DNA of 64,000 nt from Paenibacillus elgii NBRC 100335 (lineage in GTDB: Bacteria > Bacillota > Bacilli > Paenibacillales > NBRC-103111), in contig NZ_BIMB01000031.1 of NCBI RefSeq assembly GCF_004000865.1, positions 19,504-83,503 of the forward strand. The letters run 5' to 3'. A program made the translations under genes and the position numbers. Positions 25,692 to 34,837 of the stretch are shown piece by piece (position 1 is the first letter of the stretch; each line of letters starts with the position of its first letter). The notes beneath the pieces are model-generated. The model was given only the letters and a program-made list of their open reading frames with translations, did no database searches and was not told the DNA's origin.

Positions 25692-25755
25692 GGTAACACT
25701 CCCCCGACTTCCCAAGGTTATATGATTCAGTATAAAAAAGATACCACAGAACCCG

Positions 25756-25788
25756 GAAGTATCTACTGCACTTTGAAGTGCGTACTTC
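25756..25788. promoter_or_regulatory. Nested palindrome, candidate HxlR operator
   Basis: The perfect 14-bp palindrome GCACTTTGAAGTGC (25768-25781) is flanked symmetrically by GAAGTA and TACTTC. It lies between the divergent HxlR and oxidoreductase genes, where it could control both. Confidence 0.6.
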
Positions 25789-25902
25789 ACACAATATTTG
25801 ATATCACCCATAATAGCATCTGTAACCGGCCATTGACTACCGCGTCGAACAGTGATCCATAGAAGCCGCCGGGAATATGACACAAAGGAAGGTCGTTAAC
25901 CT

Positions 25903-26463
25903 ATGAAAGCTCTTGTCACCGTCACTCATCCCCGCAAAAATTCTCTTACGTACGCCGTGATGAACCGTTTTGTCGAAGGCCTGAAGCAGAACAACCACGA
26001 AGTGGATCTGCTGGATTTGGACCGCGACGGATTCAATCCTTTGTATACGGCCGAAGATGAGAGAGATTGGATCAATCCCGACAAAATCTACTCTCCCGAG
26101 GTTCGCAAGGAAATGGACCGGATTGCGGCGGCGGACACACTCGTGTTCGTGTTCCCGTTATGGCAGTACAACGTGCCTTCGATGCTTAAAGGGTACTTGG
26201 ACAAAGTATGGAACATGGGGCTGTTCGGGAAAATGGGTAAGAAGAAAGTGCTGTGGATTTGCCTGACCGGCGGGGATCAGGAGCATATGTCAAAATACAA
26301 CCGCGAGGGAACGTTGAAGCATTATCTCAATGTATTGGTGTCCGGCTACGCCCGAGTGCAGGAATCCAGGGTTGAGCTATTATACGACACCCTGTCGGAA
26401 TCGAAGGAGCATATTGCGAGTCTGCTGGAACGCGCTTATCAGTTGGGACGCGAATACGAATAG
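25903..26463 (+). CDS. Flavodoxin-fold NAD(P)H oxidoreductase (MdaB/KefF-like)
   Basis: A 186-residue FMN-type quinone reductase. The phosphate-binding start is ALVTVTHPRKNSLTYAV. PLWQYNVPSMLKGYLDKVWNMGLFG is the family signature around the flavin. GGDQEHMSKYNREGT follows. It is divergent from an HxlR regulator with a nested palindrome between them, so quinone or electrophile induction is likely. AAGGAAGG lies upstream of the ATG. Confidence 0.9.
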   Translation: MKALVTVTHPRKNSLTYAVMNRFVEGLKQNNHEVDLLDLDRDGFNPLYTAEDERDWINPDKIYSPEVRKEMDRIAAADTLVFVFPLWQYNVPSMLKGYLDKVWNMGLFGKMGKKKVLWICLTGGDQEHMSKYNREGTLKHYLNVLVSGYARVQESRVELLYDTLSESKEHIASLLERAYQLGREYE

Positions 26464-26469
26464 TAAGAA

Positions 26470-26493
26470 AACCTTGCCCCATCAGGCAAGGTT
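26470..26493. terminator. Hairpin between convergent genes
   Basis: AACCTTGCC / GGCAAGGTT with a 6-base loop follows the oxidoreductase stop and overlaps the 3' end of the opposing hydrolase gene. The A/T tracts are modest on both sides. It is a probable shared terminator. Confidence 0.5.
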
Positions 26494-27738
26494 CTTATGG
26501 AAAAAGGATAACACAGTCTGCCACGCTTCGCGGGCCGCAGCAGCCGCTGCTTTGGCCGGGACTCCATGCTCAGCGGTCACCGGCAGATTCGGAATGTCAA
26601 TGAGATGGCCCGCCTCCGGAAAATGCTCGTGACGCACTTCCCAGCGGTATCCGCGTTTCTTCAGCCTTTGCAGCACTCCCTCTGCCATTTCGGCGGCCGG
26701 CCATGTCTCATCATGCGCACCCGTAATCAGCAGCGCCGGTGCGCGCATCGCTTCCACCGGAATTCGGGCCGCCTCCAGCTCCTCATCCTTGGAAGTCTGC
26801 AGCGCCTGCTCATGGAGCTTCCGCAACTGAGCAAGCTCGGCCGGAGTCCAGCTCTTCGGCCCGCCGGGGTACGGAAGATACGGAAGCGGCCGGCCTTCGT
26901 ACGTCCAGGAGGATCGGCGGCCGGCAGGCGCCATGCTAATGCCTTCAAATACATGAGACGCGGTCGAATAGCCGACGACGGCCCGGATAGCCTGCGGGTA
27001 CAGGGAAGCGTAGAGCAGCGCGAGCTCGCTTCCTTTGGAAAGGCCCATGACTCCGGTTCTGGCGGCGTCGATCCCCGGCTGCGCCTGCAGCCAGCGCATT
27101 GCGCGGTCTACCACCTCAAGCGGTACCTCCGCAAGCTGGTTCGGCAGACCCAAGCGGCCCTGCCAGTCGAAGTAGGCCAGCGCCAACGCCGCAAAGCCGT
27201 GTGCGCTCAGAAGAGCAGCCATCTGCTCGGACCACAGCAAGCCCCCGGCCGATCCTCCCAGCACCAGCACGGCAGGAAGCGGTCGTCCGCGATTCGAAGC
27301 CTCGGGGCAAAAATATTTGCCCGCGAACGGCTTCGTAATTTCCGATATCCGGACATCGCCGGATACAAAATGAAGGTCGACGATACGTTCGCCAAGCAAG
27401 ACGCCGTCGGTGGACAACCGGAAGGTGACCGCGTGCGGCGCACTGCTGCTTTTCATAAAGTAACCGGGGGCGGAACCGTCCGGGCGCATTGACCAAAGCA
27501 AGCCGTTCGCATCGATCCCGTCGTACGTGCCCTCTTCGGGTGCCGTCCCCGCCGTATCTACCGTCCCCTGATCATCTGCCCGATACATGCCGAAGGAACG
27601 CCACACTTGCCCCAGATCGTCTTGCGCAGTTGCTTCCAACGTTATTTTTTGCCCCGGGGTTAACTGCCGAATCGCCATCTCCAAAGCTCCGTCGATCCTG
27701 TTCTGCGCCTGCCCGATGCTCCATACCGGCTCCATCAT
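26482..27738 (-). CDS. Acyl-CoA thioesterase/BAAT-type alpha/beta hydrolase
   Basis: A 418-residue protein. The N-terminal beta-sandwich (about 1-125; LTPGQKITLEATAQDDLGQVW, GLLWSM) belongs to the acyl-CoA thioester hydrolase/BAAT type. The C-terminal hydrolase has a nucleophile in GLSKGSELAL, Asp in TGAHDETWPA, and His in EAGHLID. Bacterial members hydrolyse or transfer acyl groups; the substrate is unknown. It overlaps the upstream PadR gene by four bases (ATGA), which implies PadR control. Confidence 0.88.
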   Translation of the reverse strand: MMEPVWSIGQAQNRIDGALEMAIRQLTPGQKITLEATAQDDLGQVWRSFGMYRADDQGTVDTAGTAPEEGTYDGIDANGLLWSMRPDGSAPGYFMKSSSAPHAVTFRLSTDGVLLGERIVDLHFVSGDVRISEITKPFAGKYFCPEASNRGRPLPAVLVLGGSAGGLLWSEQMAALLSAHGFAALALAYFDWQGRLGLPNQLAEVPLEVVDRAMRWLQAQPGIDAARTGVMGLSKGSELALLYASLYPQAIRAVVGYSTASHVFEGISMAPAGRRSSWTYEGRPLPYLPYPGGPKSWTPAELAQLRKLHEQALQTSKDEELEAARIPVEAMRAPALLITGAHDETWPAAEMAEGVLQRLKKRGYRWEVRHEHFPEAGHLIDIPNLPVTAEHGVPAKAAAAAAREAWQTVLSFFHKNLA

Positions 27739-28274
27739 GACTCCTCCAAGTCCTGTTTAATTTGCTTCAATAACTGAAGGTCCAGCTCCATATGGGCGAT
27801 GCCGTTGGCGAACACCTGCCGCACAAGCCGGGGATTGCCGGACAGCTCCGCTTTACCCGGCTCGCCCTTGTTCCAAAGCGCAATTTTGTGCTCAAGCCCT
27901 GCGATCTGCTGCTCGAGGCAGCGGATCACTTCCTTCTTCGGCAGCCGGTCCATCATGAACAGAGCCGCATAGAAGGCCGAGGGGAATTCGGTGGACGGGA
28001 CGCTCATCACTTCCGCGATTAAGCCCTGTAACAGCTCGCTGCCTTGTGGCGTGATTTCGTACACCGCTCTCGTCTTATTGCCGCTTCTCTCCGTATCCCG
28101 GATTTGCACGCAGCCTTCCTTGGCCAGCTGCCGCAGCGCATGATAAATCGACCCCGGCAGCACGTTCGACCATAGGTCGACCCGTTCCTTTTCCAGCTGC
28201 TGTATCAGGTCGTAGCCGTGCATCGATTGTTTCGCCAGCATGCCCAACACGATTAAGCGGATCACCGCAGACAC
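27735..28274 (-). CDS. PadR-family transcriptional regulator
   Basis: A 179-residue winged-helix repressor. The core is LGMLAKQSMHGYDLIQQLE, LPGSIYHALRQLAKEGCVQ, and TRAVYEITPQG, with a long C-terminal dimerisation helix (vir-like). A perfect palindrome lies just upstream of its start. It is co-translated with the BAAT-type hydrolase gene, its likely target. Confidence 0.9.
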   Translation of the reverse strand: MSAVIRLIVLGMLAKQSMHGYDLIQQLEKERVDLWSNVLPGSIYHALRQLAKEGCVQIRDTERSGNKTRAVYEITPQGSELLQGLIAEVMSVPSTEFPSAFYAALFMMDRLPKKEVIRCLEQQIAGLEHKIALWNKGEPGKAELSGNPRLVRQVFANGIAHMELDLQLLKQIKQDLEES

Positions 28275-28282
28275 CTCAATTT

Positions 28283-28300
28283 TTATTCAAATTTGAATAA
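28283..28300. promoter_or_regulatory. Perfect palindrome, candidate PadR autoregulatory operator
   Basis: TTATTCAAATTTGAATAA is an 18-bp perfect palindrome ending 9 bp from the padR-type start. The position suits negative autoregulation. Confidence 0.65.
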
Positions 28301-28369
28301 ATAAATTTAACTAAAAAATAGCATGTACCGCGAAAAAACGCAAGCAAGCAAACTCTCTTGAAATGATGA

Positions 28370-28399
28370 TTGTGCAACATCGCACTCTTATTGTATAAT
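28370..28399 (+). promoter_or_regulatory. Sigma-A-type promoter of the LysE-family gene
   Basis: TTGTGC (28370-28375), an 18-bp spacer and TATAAT (28394-28399) lie 68 bp upstream of the transporter ATG. A dyad starts 12 bp downstream of the -10. Confidence 0.6.
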
Positions 28400-28410
28400 C
28401 ATAACGCACG

Positions 28411-28453
28411 AACATATGTCATAACATACATATGTTTTACTATAACATACATA
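28411..28453. promoter_or_regulatory. Dyad and direct repeats downstream of the LysE promoter
   Basis: AACATATGT (28411-28419) and ACATATGTT (28428-28436) form an inverted repeat. ATAACATACATA is repeated exactly at 28421-28432 and 28442-28453. The site covers the expected transcript start and leader, as for a repressor operator. No regulator adjoins it. Confidence 0.5.
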
Positions 28454-28466
28454 AGAGGTGCGAACG

Positions 28467-29051
28467 ATGCTTATCCTTCCTTTCCTGTCGTACATCATTG
28501 CGACGAGTTTCACGCCCGGCCCCAATAACATCATGGCGATGTCCAATGCGAATCAACACGGGCTAAGAAAAACATTTCGGTTTATTTTTGGCGTCACCGT
28601 CGGATTTTTTGCCATTATGCTGTTGTCCAGCTTTTTCAATCTGGTTTTATACAACTACATCCCGCGGATTAAATTCGTGATGAACCTGTTGGGGAGTCTG
28701 TATATGGCTTACCTCGCCTTCAAAATTATGAAAACTAGTAAAACGGAAAATAAAGAACAAGCTAACGACACGTTAAACTCGTTCTTTACGGGATTTATTT
28801 TGCAATTTGTTAACCCGAAGGGAATTCTGTACGGGATTACGGCCATCTCCACCTTCGTCATTCCGTTCTACAAGTCCGGTCTAAGCTTGCTGCTCTTTTC
28901 CGTGCTGCTTGCGTTTGTCGGATTCTTGTCCACGTTCATGTGGGCGGTATTCGGTTCGTTATTTCAAAAGTTTTTGTCCAACTACGAGCGGCCCTTTCAT
29001 ATCGCCATGGGGTTGTTACTGCTGTACAGTGCAATTTCGATCTTCTTATAG
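28467..29051 (+). CDS. LysE-family translocator (amino-acid exporter type)
   Basis: A 194-residue inner-membrane protein with six hydrophobic segments. Its LysE/RhtB opening is SYIIATSFTPGPNNIMAMSNA, and the central FILQFVNPKGILYGITA also fits. The ATG at 28467 has AAGAGG eight bases upstream. Members export amino acids or related metabolites; the substrate is unknown. Confidence 0.9.
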   Translation: MLILPFLSYIIATSFTPGPNNIMAMSNANQHGLRKTFRFIFGVTVGFFAIMLLSSFFNLVLYNYIPRIKFVMNLLGSLYMAYLAFKIMKTSKTENKEQANDTLNSFFTGFILQFVNPKGILYGITAISTFVIPFYKSGLSLLLFSVLLAFVGFLSTFMWAVFGSLFQKFLSNYERPFHIAMGLLLLYSAISIFL

Positions 29052-29086
29052 GCTGCGCGATCGAGCATTCGGGGCGACTCCGGCGG

Positions 29087-29989
29087 CTATCGCCAAGCCG
29101 ATTCAACGATGATGATCAAAAACGAAAAAGTTAAATAGTACAGAGAAAACTTGAAGCTGGCTTTCGCCCAACCCCGGTCATCTTTCGTAAATAAGCCGCT
29201 CAGACATTGCAAAAACCAAATGCCGAGCAGCGCGGTAGAGGTCAGCAAATAAGCGGCACCGACGCAGTCGTGAGCATACAGCAAATAAGTAACCGGAAAT
29301 AAAGCTGCGACATAGGGCAGCATTTGCCATTTCGTACGGCGGGCGCCTTTTACGACGGGCAGCAGCGGATAGCCCGCCGCCCGGTACTCGTCCTTCTTCA
29401 AGATCCCAAGCGCCCAGAAATGCGGCGGCTGCCATAAAAACAGGACAAGAAATAACAGCCATGCCCCCAGATTCAATTCATTGGAATAGCTGCAGTAGCC
29501 GATCATGGGCGGCATCGCCCCGGAAATTCCACCGATGGAGGTGCTCCATGTCGACGTTGGCTTCAGCCATGCCGTATAGATCACGACGTAAACAAAGATA
29601 CCGACGAAGCCCAGCGCCACGCTTAGCGGATTCACGAATACGTACAGCGTGACGAAGCCTATCAAGCCTGCTGCGGTTGCAGCCGCCGCAACGATCCGAG
29701 GGTTCAGCCGTCCGCCAGGCAGCGGCCGGTTTCTTGTCCGCTCCATGTGGACATCCCGAAACCGGTCCAGGACATTATTCGCCATCGATGCGGCCGCTAG
29801 GATCAGCGCCGTCCCAACCATCATGAATGCCAGGACAGACAAATCGAACTCCCAGCGCGAAGCAAGACAATACCCGGCAAATGCGCAAAACAGGTTGGAG
29901 GTCATAATCCTCGGCTTTATCACAGAAACCCAATCTTTCATAGCGGTCGCCAATCCCCGTTGCGCCTCCTTTTCAAGGATATCATGCAT
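29087..29989 (-). CDS. ctaB: Protoheme IX farnesyltransferase (heme O synthase), first copy
   Basis: A 300-residue UbiA-family prenyltransferase with about nine spans. The Mg/prenyl-diphosphate motif is NNVLDRFRDVHMERTRNRPL, and the second is KKDEYRAAGYPLLPVVKG. It makes heme O for a heme-copper oxidase. It lies far from oxidase genes, overlapping a MOSC-domain gene by 8 bp. A second ctaB copy lies in the qox operon (52069-52983), so one may serve another oxidase or have drifted. Confidence 0.92.
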   Translation of the reverse strand: MHDILEKEAQRGLATAMKDWVSVIKPRIMTSNLFCAFAGYCLASRWEFDLSVLAFMMVGTALILAAASMANNVLDRFRDVHMERTRNRPLPGGRLNPRIVAAAATAAGLIGFVTLYVFVNPLSVALGFVGIFVYVVIYTAWLKPTSTWSTSIGGISGAMPPMIGYCSYSNELNLGAWLLFLVLFLWQPPHFWALGILKKDEYRAAGYPLLPVVKGARRTKWQMLPYVAALFPVTYLLYAHDCVGAAYLLTSTALLGIWFLQCLSGLFTKDDRGWAKASFKFSLYYLTFSFLIIIVESAWR

Positions 29990-30665
29990 GGCCGGTCAGT
30001 CTTTCCGTCGTATCCGTCGCGATCCCGTCCAGGCGCTTCGCAAATGTCTTCCTCCAGTTGACGGATAGTTCTTCCACCTCCAGTATCTTCTTGATGCCTT
30101 CGACATGATCCTTGTCACGGTGCATGATCCGGTTGGCGTAGGACACGGTAATTCCTTTCGGATGGGAGAAAATGCGAGTCAGTCCGTCACACCGGGACAC
30201 GACCCCTTCTTTCAGCACGCGGAAATAAAAGCCGGTGTATCCCGTCTCCTGAAGCTTCAGCGGCATGTCGGGCAATCCGTACCGTACAGACAGCTTGTAA
30301 CAAGGCTGACGCGGTTGACTGATTTGAACGATCGCTTCGCCAAGTTGAAACACATCGCCGATGCAAACGTCCTCCTCCAGCAGACCTCGGACTGTCAGAT
30401 TTTCCCCGAATCCGCCGTATGCCAACGTTCTCTGCAATTCCTTCTCCCAGAACGGATAATGCTCGTAGGGATAGACGCATACCGCCTTCTCCCGGCCTCC
30501 GTGATGAACAAGATCAGCCTGTCCGTCCCCCTCGAAATTCACCCACGATAAAAACAGCTCCCCGTCAACCGGTGTCTTGAAGATGCCGGTCGAGACGTCT
30601 TTGCTGTTAAACTGCACCTCTTTCGGCTTGCCCGTATTGATCGAAAGGATTTCCACAGGCTTCAT
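29982..30665 (-). CDS. MOSC-domain protein (YiiM-like)
   Basis: A 227-residue protein from ATG 30665 (GGGGTGG upstream). The MOSC beta-barrel contains DLVHHGGREKAVCVYPYEHYPFWEKEL, GGFGENLTVRGL, and QPRQPCYKL with the conserved Cys. A C-terminal 3-alpha region follows. Family members bind a molybdenum cofactor and reduce N-hydroxylated compounds or transfer sulfur. It sits between HelD and a ctaB copy; the functional link is unclear. Confidence 0.85.
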   Translation of the reverse strand: MKPVEILSINTGKPKEVQFNSKDVSTGIFKTPVDGELFLSWVNFEGDGQADLVHHGGREKAVCVYPYEHYPFWEKELQRTLAYGGFGENLTVRGLLEEDVCIGDVFQLGEAIVQISQPRQPCYKLSVRYGLPDMPLKLQETGYTGFYFRVLKEGVVSRCDGLTRIFSHPKGITVSYANRIMHRDKDHVEGIKKILEVEELSVNWRKTFAKRLDGIATDTTERLTGHA

Positions 30666-30764
30666 TTGAACCACCCCGACTTTCACCTTGCTGCATGATT
30701 CGAGTATAATCCCGCCCGTTCCATCTATCAATTCAATTGTTATTATAAAAACCATAGATATAAC

Positions 30765-32834
30765 CTATGGTTTTAGAAAAGGAGTGATGGCTCCGGCGTA
30801 GGTCACCGTCAATCTATGCATGGCCCGGGAGCAAGCGATATAGAGCAAGCTTTTATCCAGCTCCGTCCGGTATGTCGATGCGTCAGCGAACGGCACAATG
30901 ACTTGATCGAACTCCAAGCCTTTGGCTAGATGCACATAGGTAACTACGATGCCTTCGTGGAACTGCTCGCTGTTGAAATCCAGCAAATGAATTTTATGCC
31001 CTCTATCCTTCAGCTTCGCGTATACTTCTTCAGCTTGGGCATGCGTCTTGCAGATGATCCCGAGCGAATGAAGTCCGGTCGCCAGGAAATCGCTGGTCAG
31101 CCTCCTGACTGCGTCCATTTCATCCCTTGGACTGTGACACGGTAGGATGAGCGGCTCCTCGCCATGCCGTTCGATCGGAATCAGCTTGCTGTTAGGCTTT
31201 AACCTCTGGGCAAACGTTGTAATTTCAACGGTCGAACGGTAGCTTTTTAGCAGCTCGACCGTATCCGCCTCGGGGAATACTTTCTTAATCTCGGCTAGCG
31301 AAGAAGAAGAATATGGATTCACGGATTGGCTGCTGTCGCCCAGAATCGTTTTCTTGCATTTGAATAATTTCGATAAGACCGCGTATTGGATCGGCGTATA
31401 ATCCTGCATCTCATCCACCAGCAGATGCTTGACGAAATCGAACGGCGCCGCCCCCTCAAAATAAATCTTCAAATAAAGGAGCGGAAACACATCCGAATAT
31501 TCCAGCTTCTTGCCCTGCTTTAGCTTGAACAGGTCAGGCTTGCCCAAATATCGATAAAATTCCTTGTACAAGGAGAGGACGTCTTGGCATTTGAACATTT
31601 TTTTGACGGCCGTCTTGATCTTTTTGGATGCCGATGCGGGGACTCGATTTCCGTCTACGTCTTTGCAGTTGGCCATAACCTGGGCTGCGGTCTTCTCCAA
31701 TCTCGATTTGACGGGCAATCTTCCGGAAGCCAGATAACTGCTGAACAATGCCTCTTTGGAAATCGTCACCTTATCGATGGCAATCTCCTCAGGCGAGAAG
31801 TAATGCTCATCCGCATATTGGATAAAAGCATCTATCTGACCGATAAATTCGGCGGAAGCTTTATACTTGATCCGTTCGATCACGCTATCGTCCGTTTCAT
31901 CGTCAGGATCACCCAGCAGCTCCGACACCTGCTCGTAAAACGTCTGAAACTTGCCGATTCCCGACAGCCCCTTGGCCGCCAGCTCCTCCAGGCTCACTTC
32001 CATGATCTTTTCTTCGCCCAGCTCGGGCAGCACGTTCGAGATATAATCGGAGAACACTTTGTTGGGAGAAATGATCAGGACGTTCCTGGAGTTTAACGTT
32101 TCCTTGTACCGATACAGCAAAAAGGCGACTCTGTGCAAAGCGACCGACGTTTTTCCCGAACCGGCGACGCCCTGAATGATCAGCTCGTGAGCCGCTTCAT
32201 TCCGGATGATGGCGTTCTGTTCTTTTTGGATCGTCGCTACGATATTTTTCATTCGCTCGTTCGAAGGGCCGCTGAGCTCTTTTTGGAGGACATCGTCATG
32301 GATCGTCATCGAGCTTTCGATCATGTATTCCATTGCGCCTTGATTGATTTTGTACTGCCGCTTTAAGCCGATCTCGCCATGCACCTCTCCGACGGGCGCC
32401 GAATAGAACGCTTGACCGACCTCAAAATCATAAAACATGCTGGCTACAGGGGAGCGCCAATCGTAGATTAAATTATCGTGGCCGTTTTCCTCGGTGAAGG
32501 AATGTACCCCGATATAGAACGAATCCGGTTTCGTTTGTTGTCCTTCCTTGAAGTCCACCCTCCCAAAGTAGGGCGATTGCAGCAATTTCTGAACCCGCCT
32601 GCGCTTGGCGATCGTCTTCTCCCCCAAATCGATCGCGAGCGATACGTCCACCCGGTTCGCCGCCCGCTCCGCCGGGTCCAATGCAGCCGCATTGTCCCAC
32701 AGGTATTTCTTGGCTTCAATGACCGCTTCGTAAGTGTACGATACTTTATCGTCCATCTCCTTGAGGGCTTGATGAAGCTTGGCAACAATGACTTCCAGAT
32801 ATCGTCTTTCTTCCGCTTCCGTACCGTTAAACAT
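30765..32834 (-). CDS. helD: HelD-type UvrD/Rep-like RNA polymerase recycling ATPase
   Basis: A 689-residue protein with a perfect AAGGAGG eight bases before ATG 32834. The N-terminal coiled-coil arm (about 1-80) can enter the RNA polymerase secondary channel. Helicase motifs are Walker A GVAGSGKTSVALHR (222-235), Walker B VDEMQDYTPIQ, LLKSYRST, and TYVHLAKGLEFDQVIVPFAD. HelD releases stalled RNA polymerase and can protect it from rifampicin in some classes. The length fits Bacillales HelD paralogs. Confidence 0.85.
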   Translation of the reverse strand: MFNGTEAEERRYLEVIVAKLHQALKEMDDKVSYTYEAVIEAKKYLWDNAAALDPAERAANRVDVSLAIDLGEKTIAKRRRVQKLLQSPYFGRVDFKEGQQTKPDSFYIGVHSFTEENGHDNLIYDWRSPVASMFYDFEVGQAFYSAPVGEVHGEIGLKRQYKINQGAMEYMIESSMTIHDDVLQKELSGPSNERMKNIVATIQKEQNAIIRNEAAHELIIQGVAGSGKTSVALHRVAFLLYRYKETLNSRNVLIISPNKVFSDYISNVLPELGEEKIMEVSLEELAAKGLSGIGKFQTFYEQVSELLGDPDDETDDSVIERIKYKASAEFIGQIDAFIQYADEHYFSPEEIAIDKVTISKEALFSSYLASGRLPVKSRLEKTAAQVMANCKDVDGNRVPASASKKIKTAVKKMFKCQDVLSLYKEFYRYLGKPDLFKLKQGKKLEYSDVFPLLYLKIYFEGAAPFDFVKHLLVDEMQDYTPIQYAVLSKLFKCKKTILGDSSQSVNPYSSSSLAEIKKVFPEADTVELLKSYRSTVEITTFAQRLKPNSKLIPIERHGEEPLILPCHSPRDEMDAVRRLTSDFLATGLHSLGIICKTHAQAEEVYAKLKDRGHKIHLLDFNSEQFHEGIVVTYVHLAKGLEFDQVIVPFADASTYRTELDKSLLYIACSRAMHRLTVTYAGAITPFLKP

Positions 32835-33033
32835 CCGTGCAGCCTCCTTTTGAGTCGTTAGCCTAAGCAGAGCTTGAGCTTGCGAGCTGCCCTGCAAAAG
32901 CGGTATATAGAATATAAAAGATCGCGCAAAAAAAGAATAGACTTTTTCTTTCCGATGAGTTATTCTGATGATAGAGTACGCCCCACGGACCATTTACTAA
33001 AAATTTCCATTTTTCAATGAATTATAATAAATA

Positions 33034-33053
33034 AACCGCCCTCCAAGGCGGTT
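33034..33053 (-). terminator. Terminator of the nitrilase-like gene
   Basis: AACCGCC / GGCGGTT with a 6-base loop lies 24 bp past the nitrilase stop. The minus strand continues TATTTATT. The plus strand has TTTTTT, so it could work both ways. Confidence 0.65.
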
Positions 33054-33076
33054 TTTTCGCATCGAAATTCAAGACT

Positions 33077-33799
33077 CTATTTTTTCGTTACTTCCTGTGT
33101 TGTTGAATCATAAATGATGATTCCTTCATTCGAATCGTCCAGTTCCCCGACTAATCTTCCTTCATTACTCCATACCGCAGATTTGCCTACACTTTCAAAA
33201 TTATCACAATGCCCAATACAATTGGCCATCAGAACCGTCATGGAATACTTGCTTGCCATATGCGGATAATGACTCCATGCTTTGTTTATCTCGTTTTGAG
33301 ACTTGGCTACACTCGCAATATAAACTTCGGCCCCCAGCTTGCTGGCATGATCGGCATGGTCAATCTGTAAGGACTCATAACAAATTGCAGGAGCAATCTT
33401 TACGTTATCCATTGTCAAAATCATTTGTTCATGGCCGCAAACGAAATACGGGAATTCATCCGAATGTAATTTTTGTTTGGAATATGTTTGTCTTGGTTTG
33501 TTTGGTTGAAAGATAATCATGCTGATTCGAATTCCGGAATCGGATTTCGTCGGCACACCAATCCCAATGGTGATACGATGTTTGTCGCTTATGCTCTGGA
33601 AATCATCGAATCTTCCATCGTTCTCGCTGGTCGCTAAATCCTTCGCAAGACTAGGTTCATAGCCTGTTACAGAAAGCTCCGGGAAAAATAGGGCGTCCGC
33701 ATGATAAGAAATTGCAGTCGCTATCATGTTTTTGTGTTTCTCGAGATTTTCCACAATATTTCCCTTTTCGGGTCTCATTTGAGCCGCAGCTATTCTCAT
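33077..33799 (-). CDS. Carbon-nitrogen hydrolase (nitrilase superfamily)
   Basis: A 240-residue amidase-fold enzyme. The catalytic triad is visible as Glu41 (FPELSVTGY), Lys108 (YSKQKL) and Cys140 (APAICYES). It resembles omega-amidase/carbamoylputrescine amidase-type members, but the substrate cannot be assigned. It is AT-richer than many neighbours and probably monocistronic. Confidence 0.88.
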   Translation of the reverse strand: MRIAAAQMRPEKGNIVENLEKHKNMIATAISYHADALFFPELSVTGYEPSLAKDLATSENDGRFDDFQSISDKHRITIGIGVPTKSDSGIRISMIIFQPNKPRQTYSKQKLHSDEFPYFVCGHEQMILTMDNVKIAPAICYESLQIDHADHASKLGAEVYIASVAKSQNEINKAWSHYPHMASKYSMTVLMANCIGHCDNFESVGKSAVWSNEGRLVGELDDSNEGIIIYDSTTQEVTKK

Positions 33800-33907
33800 G
33801 ATTATACCTCCGCTTCCTTGTGCAATACATAAATTAGATTTATTTTAACGCCAAATGTATACTTTTTACGAATGAAACTTTCTTATGTAGAAAAGGAGAA
33901 CGTGAAA

Positions 33908-34240
33908 ATGACACCATTTGCAAAAACACCACAGCCGCCTTATTACGCCGTGATCTTTTCAAGTCAGCGTTCGGAAGGGGATCGCGGGTATGTGAACATG
34001 GCAGAAAAAATGGTATCTCTGGCATCTAACCAGCCAGGCTTTTTGGGAGTAGAAAGTGTTCGGGATGATGATGGTTTCGGGATAACTGTTTCATACTGGG
34101 AATCCTTGGACGCCATTCGAAATTGGAAAGCAAACGAAGCGCATTTGGGGGCGCAGGAAAAGGGGAAAACGATCTGGTACGACAATTATATAACCAGAAT
34201 CTGTCGAGTTGAAAGAGAATACAGCCTGAAAGAAGTATGA
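33908..34240 (+). CDS. Antibiotic-biosynthesis-monooxygenase (ABM) domain protein
   Basis: A 110-residue ferredoxin-like alpha+beta barrel protein. AAAGGAG lies nine bases before the ATG at 33908. The ABM pattern is YYAVIFSSQR, MVSLASNQPGFLGVESV, ITVSYWESLDAIRNWKANEAH. Homologues are often annotated as cofactor-free monooxygenases or heme-degrading relatives. No heme ligand is diagnosed here. Confidence 0.85.
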   Translation: MTPFAKTPQPPYYAVIFSSQRSEGDRGYVNMAEKMVSLASNQPGFLGVESVRDDDGFGITVSYWESLDAIRNWKANEAHLGAQEKGKTIWYDNYITRICRVEREYSLKEV

Positions 34241-34773
34241 TTGAAACGCTACGCAAGACGGTTTAGGAGGGGGCGGCTAGTCCCCCGTCCCTCACATCAT
34301 CGTACTTACAGGTCCGCATAACGCGAAATGTCCACTCTATACTCAGGAAGGATTCCGCTGCAGTAGAATAAAGCCGCTAATGCTTGATGTAGATCTGCTT
34401 ACAACGATGAAGAATCGATTTCTAGTTAAACATCTTAGGGCATTGACAAGTAAGCGTCCGGGGACCAATAGCGCGGTACAAGGTCGGGCGCTGCCGATCA
34501 CGCGTGATGTGATAATCCTACGCGGGGAGCCTGGGATAAGCGCATTTCGCGACCAACTGATCAGTACGAGGTCCGGTTGACGCACAGCCTTTGCTTTAGC
34601 CAATACAATCACCTCTTTTCTTTTAGAGTCTCTATAGCTAATGCAAAGCATCCTTAATGCGTACTGGTCGATAACCGGACAAATTTCAAAAACAATTAAA
34701 AATCCGCAAAGGGGAAGTTGGAGCTAAGCGCAAGGAAACGGGCGCTGGGACCACGAAATATCGGCGTCTGGGC
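34241..34773. other. Gene-poor stretch
   Basis: About 530 bp with no convincing gene. It starts with a short GGGGG/CCCCC hairpin after the ABM gene. The open frames inside it resemble no family I know and lack ribosome sites. It may be a decayed gene. Confidence 0.4.
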
Positions 34774-34812
34774 AAAAAAATCCCACGCCACTGTTAAAGT
34801 GCGGCGCGGGAT
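34774..34812 (-). terminator. Terminator of the isochorismatase-RidA operon
   Basis: On the minus strand, ATCCCGCGCCGCACT pairs imperfectly with AGTGGCGTGGGAT and is followed by seven Ts. It lies 25 bp past the RidA-like stop. Confidence 0.7.
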
Positions 34813-34837
34813 CTGTATGCTTTTATCTCAAGCTCTT

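Noticed and set aside
34343..34651. 102-codon minus-strand open frame in the gene-poor stretch
   Set aside because: No ribosome site, no family resemblance and odd composition (many Arg/Ser). Probably non-coding or decayed.
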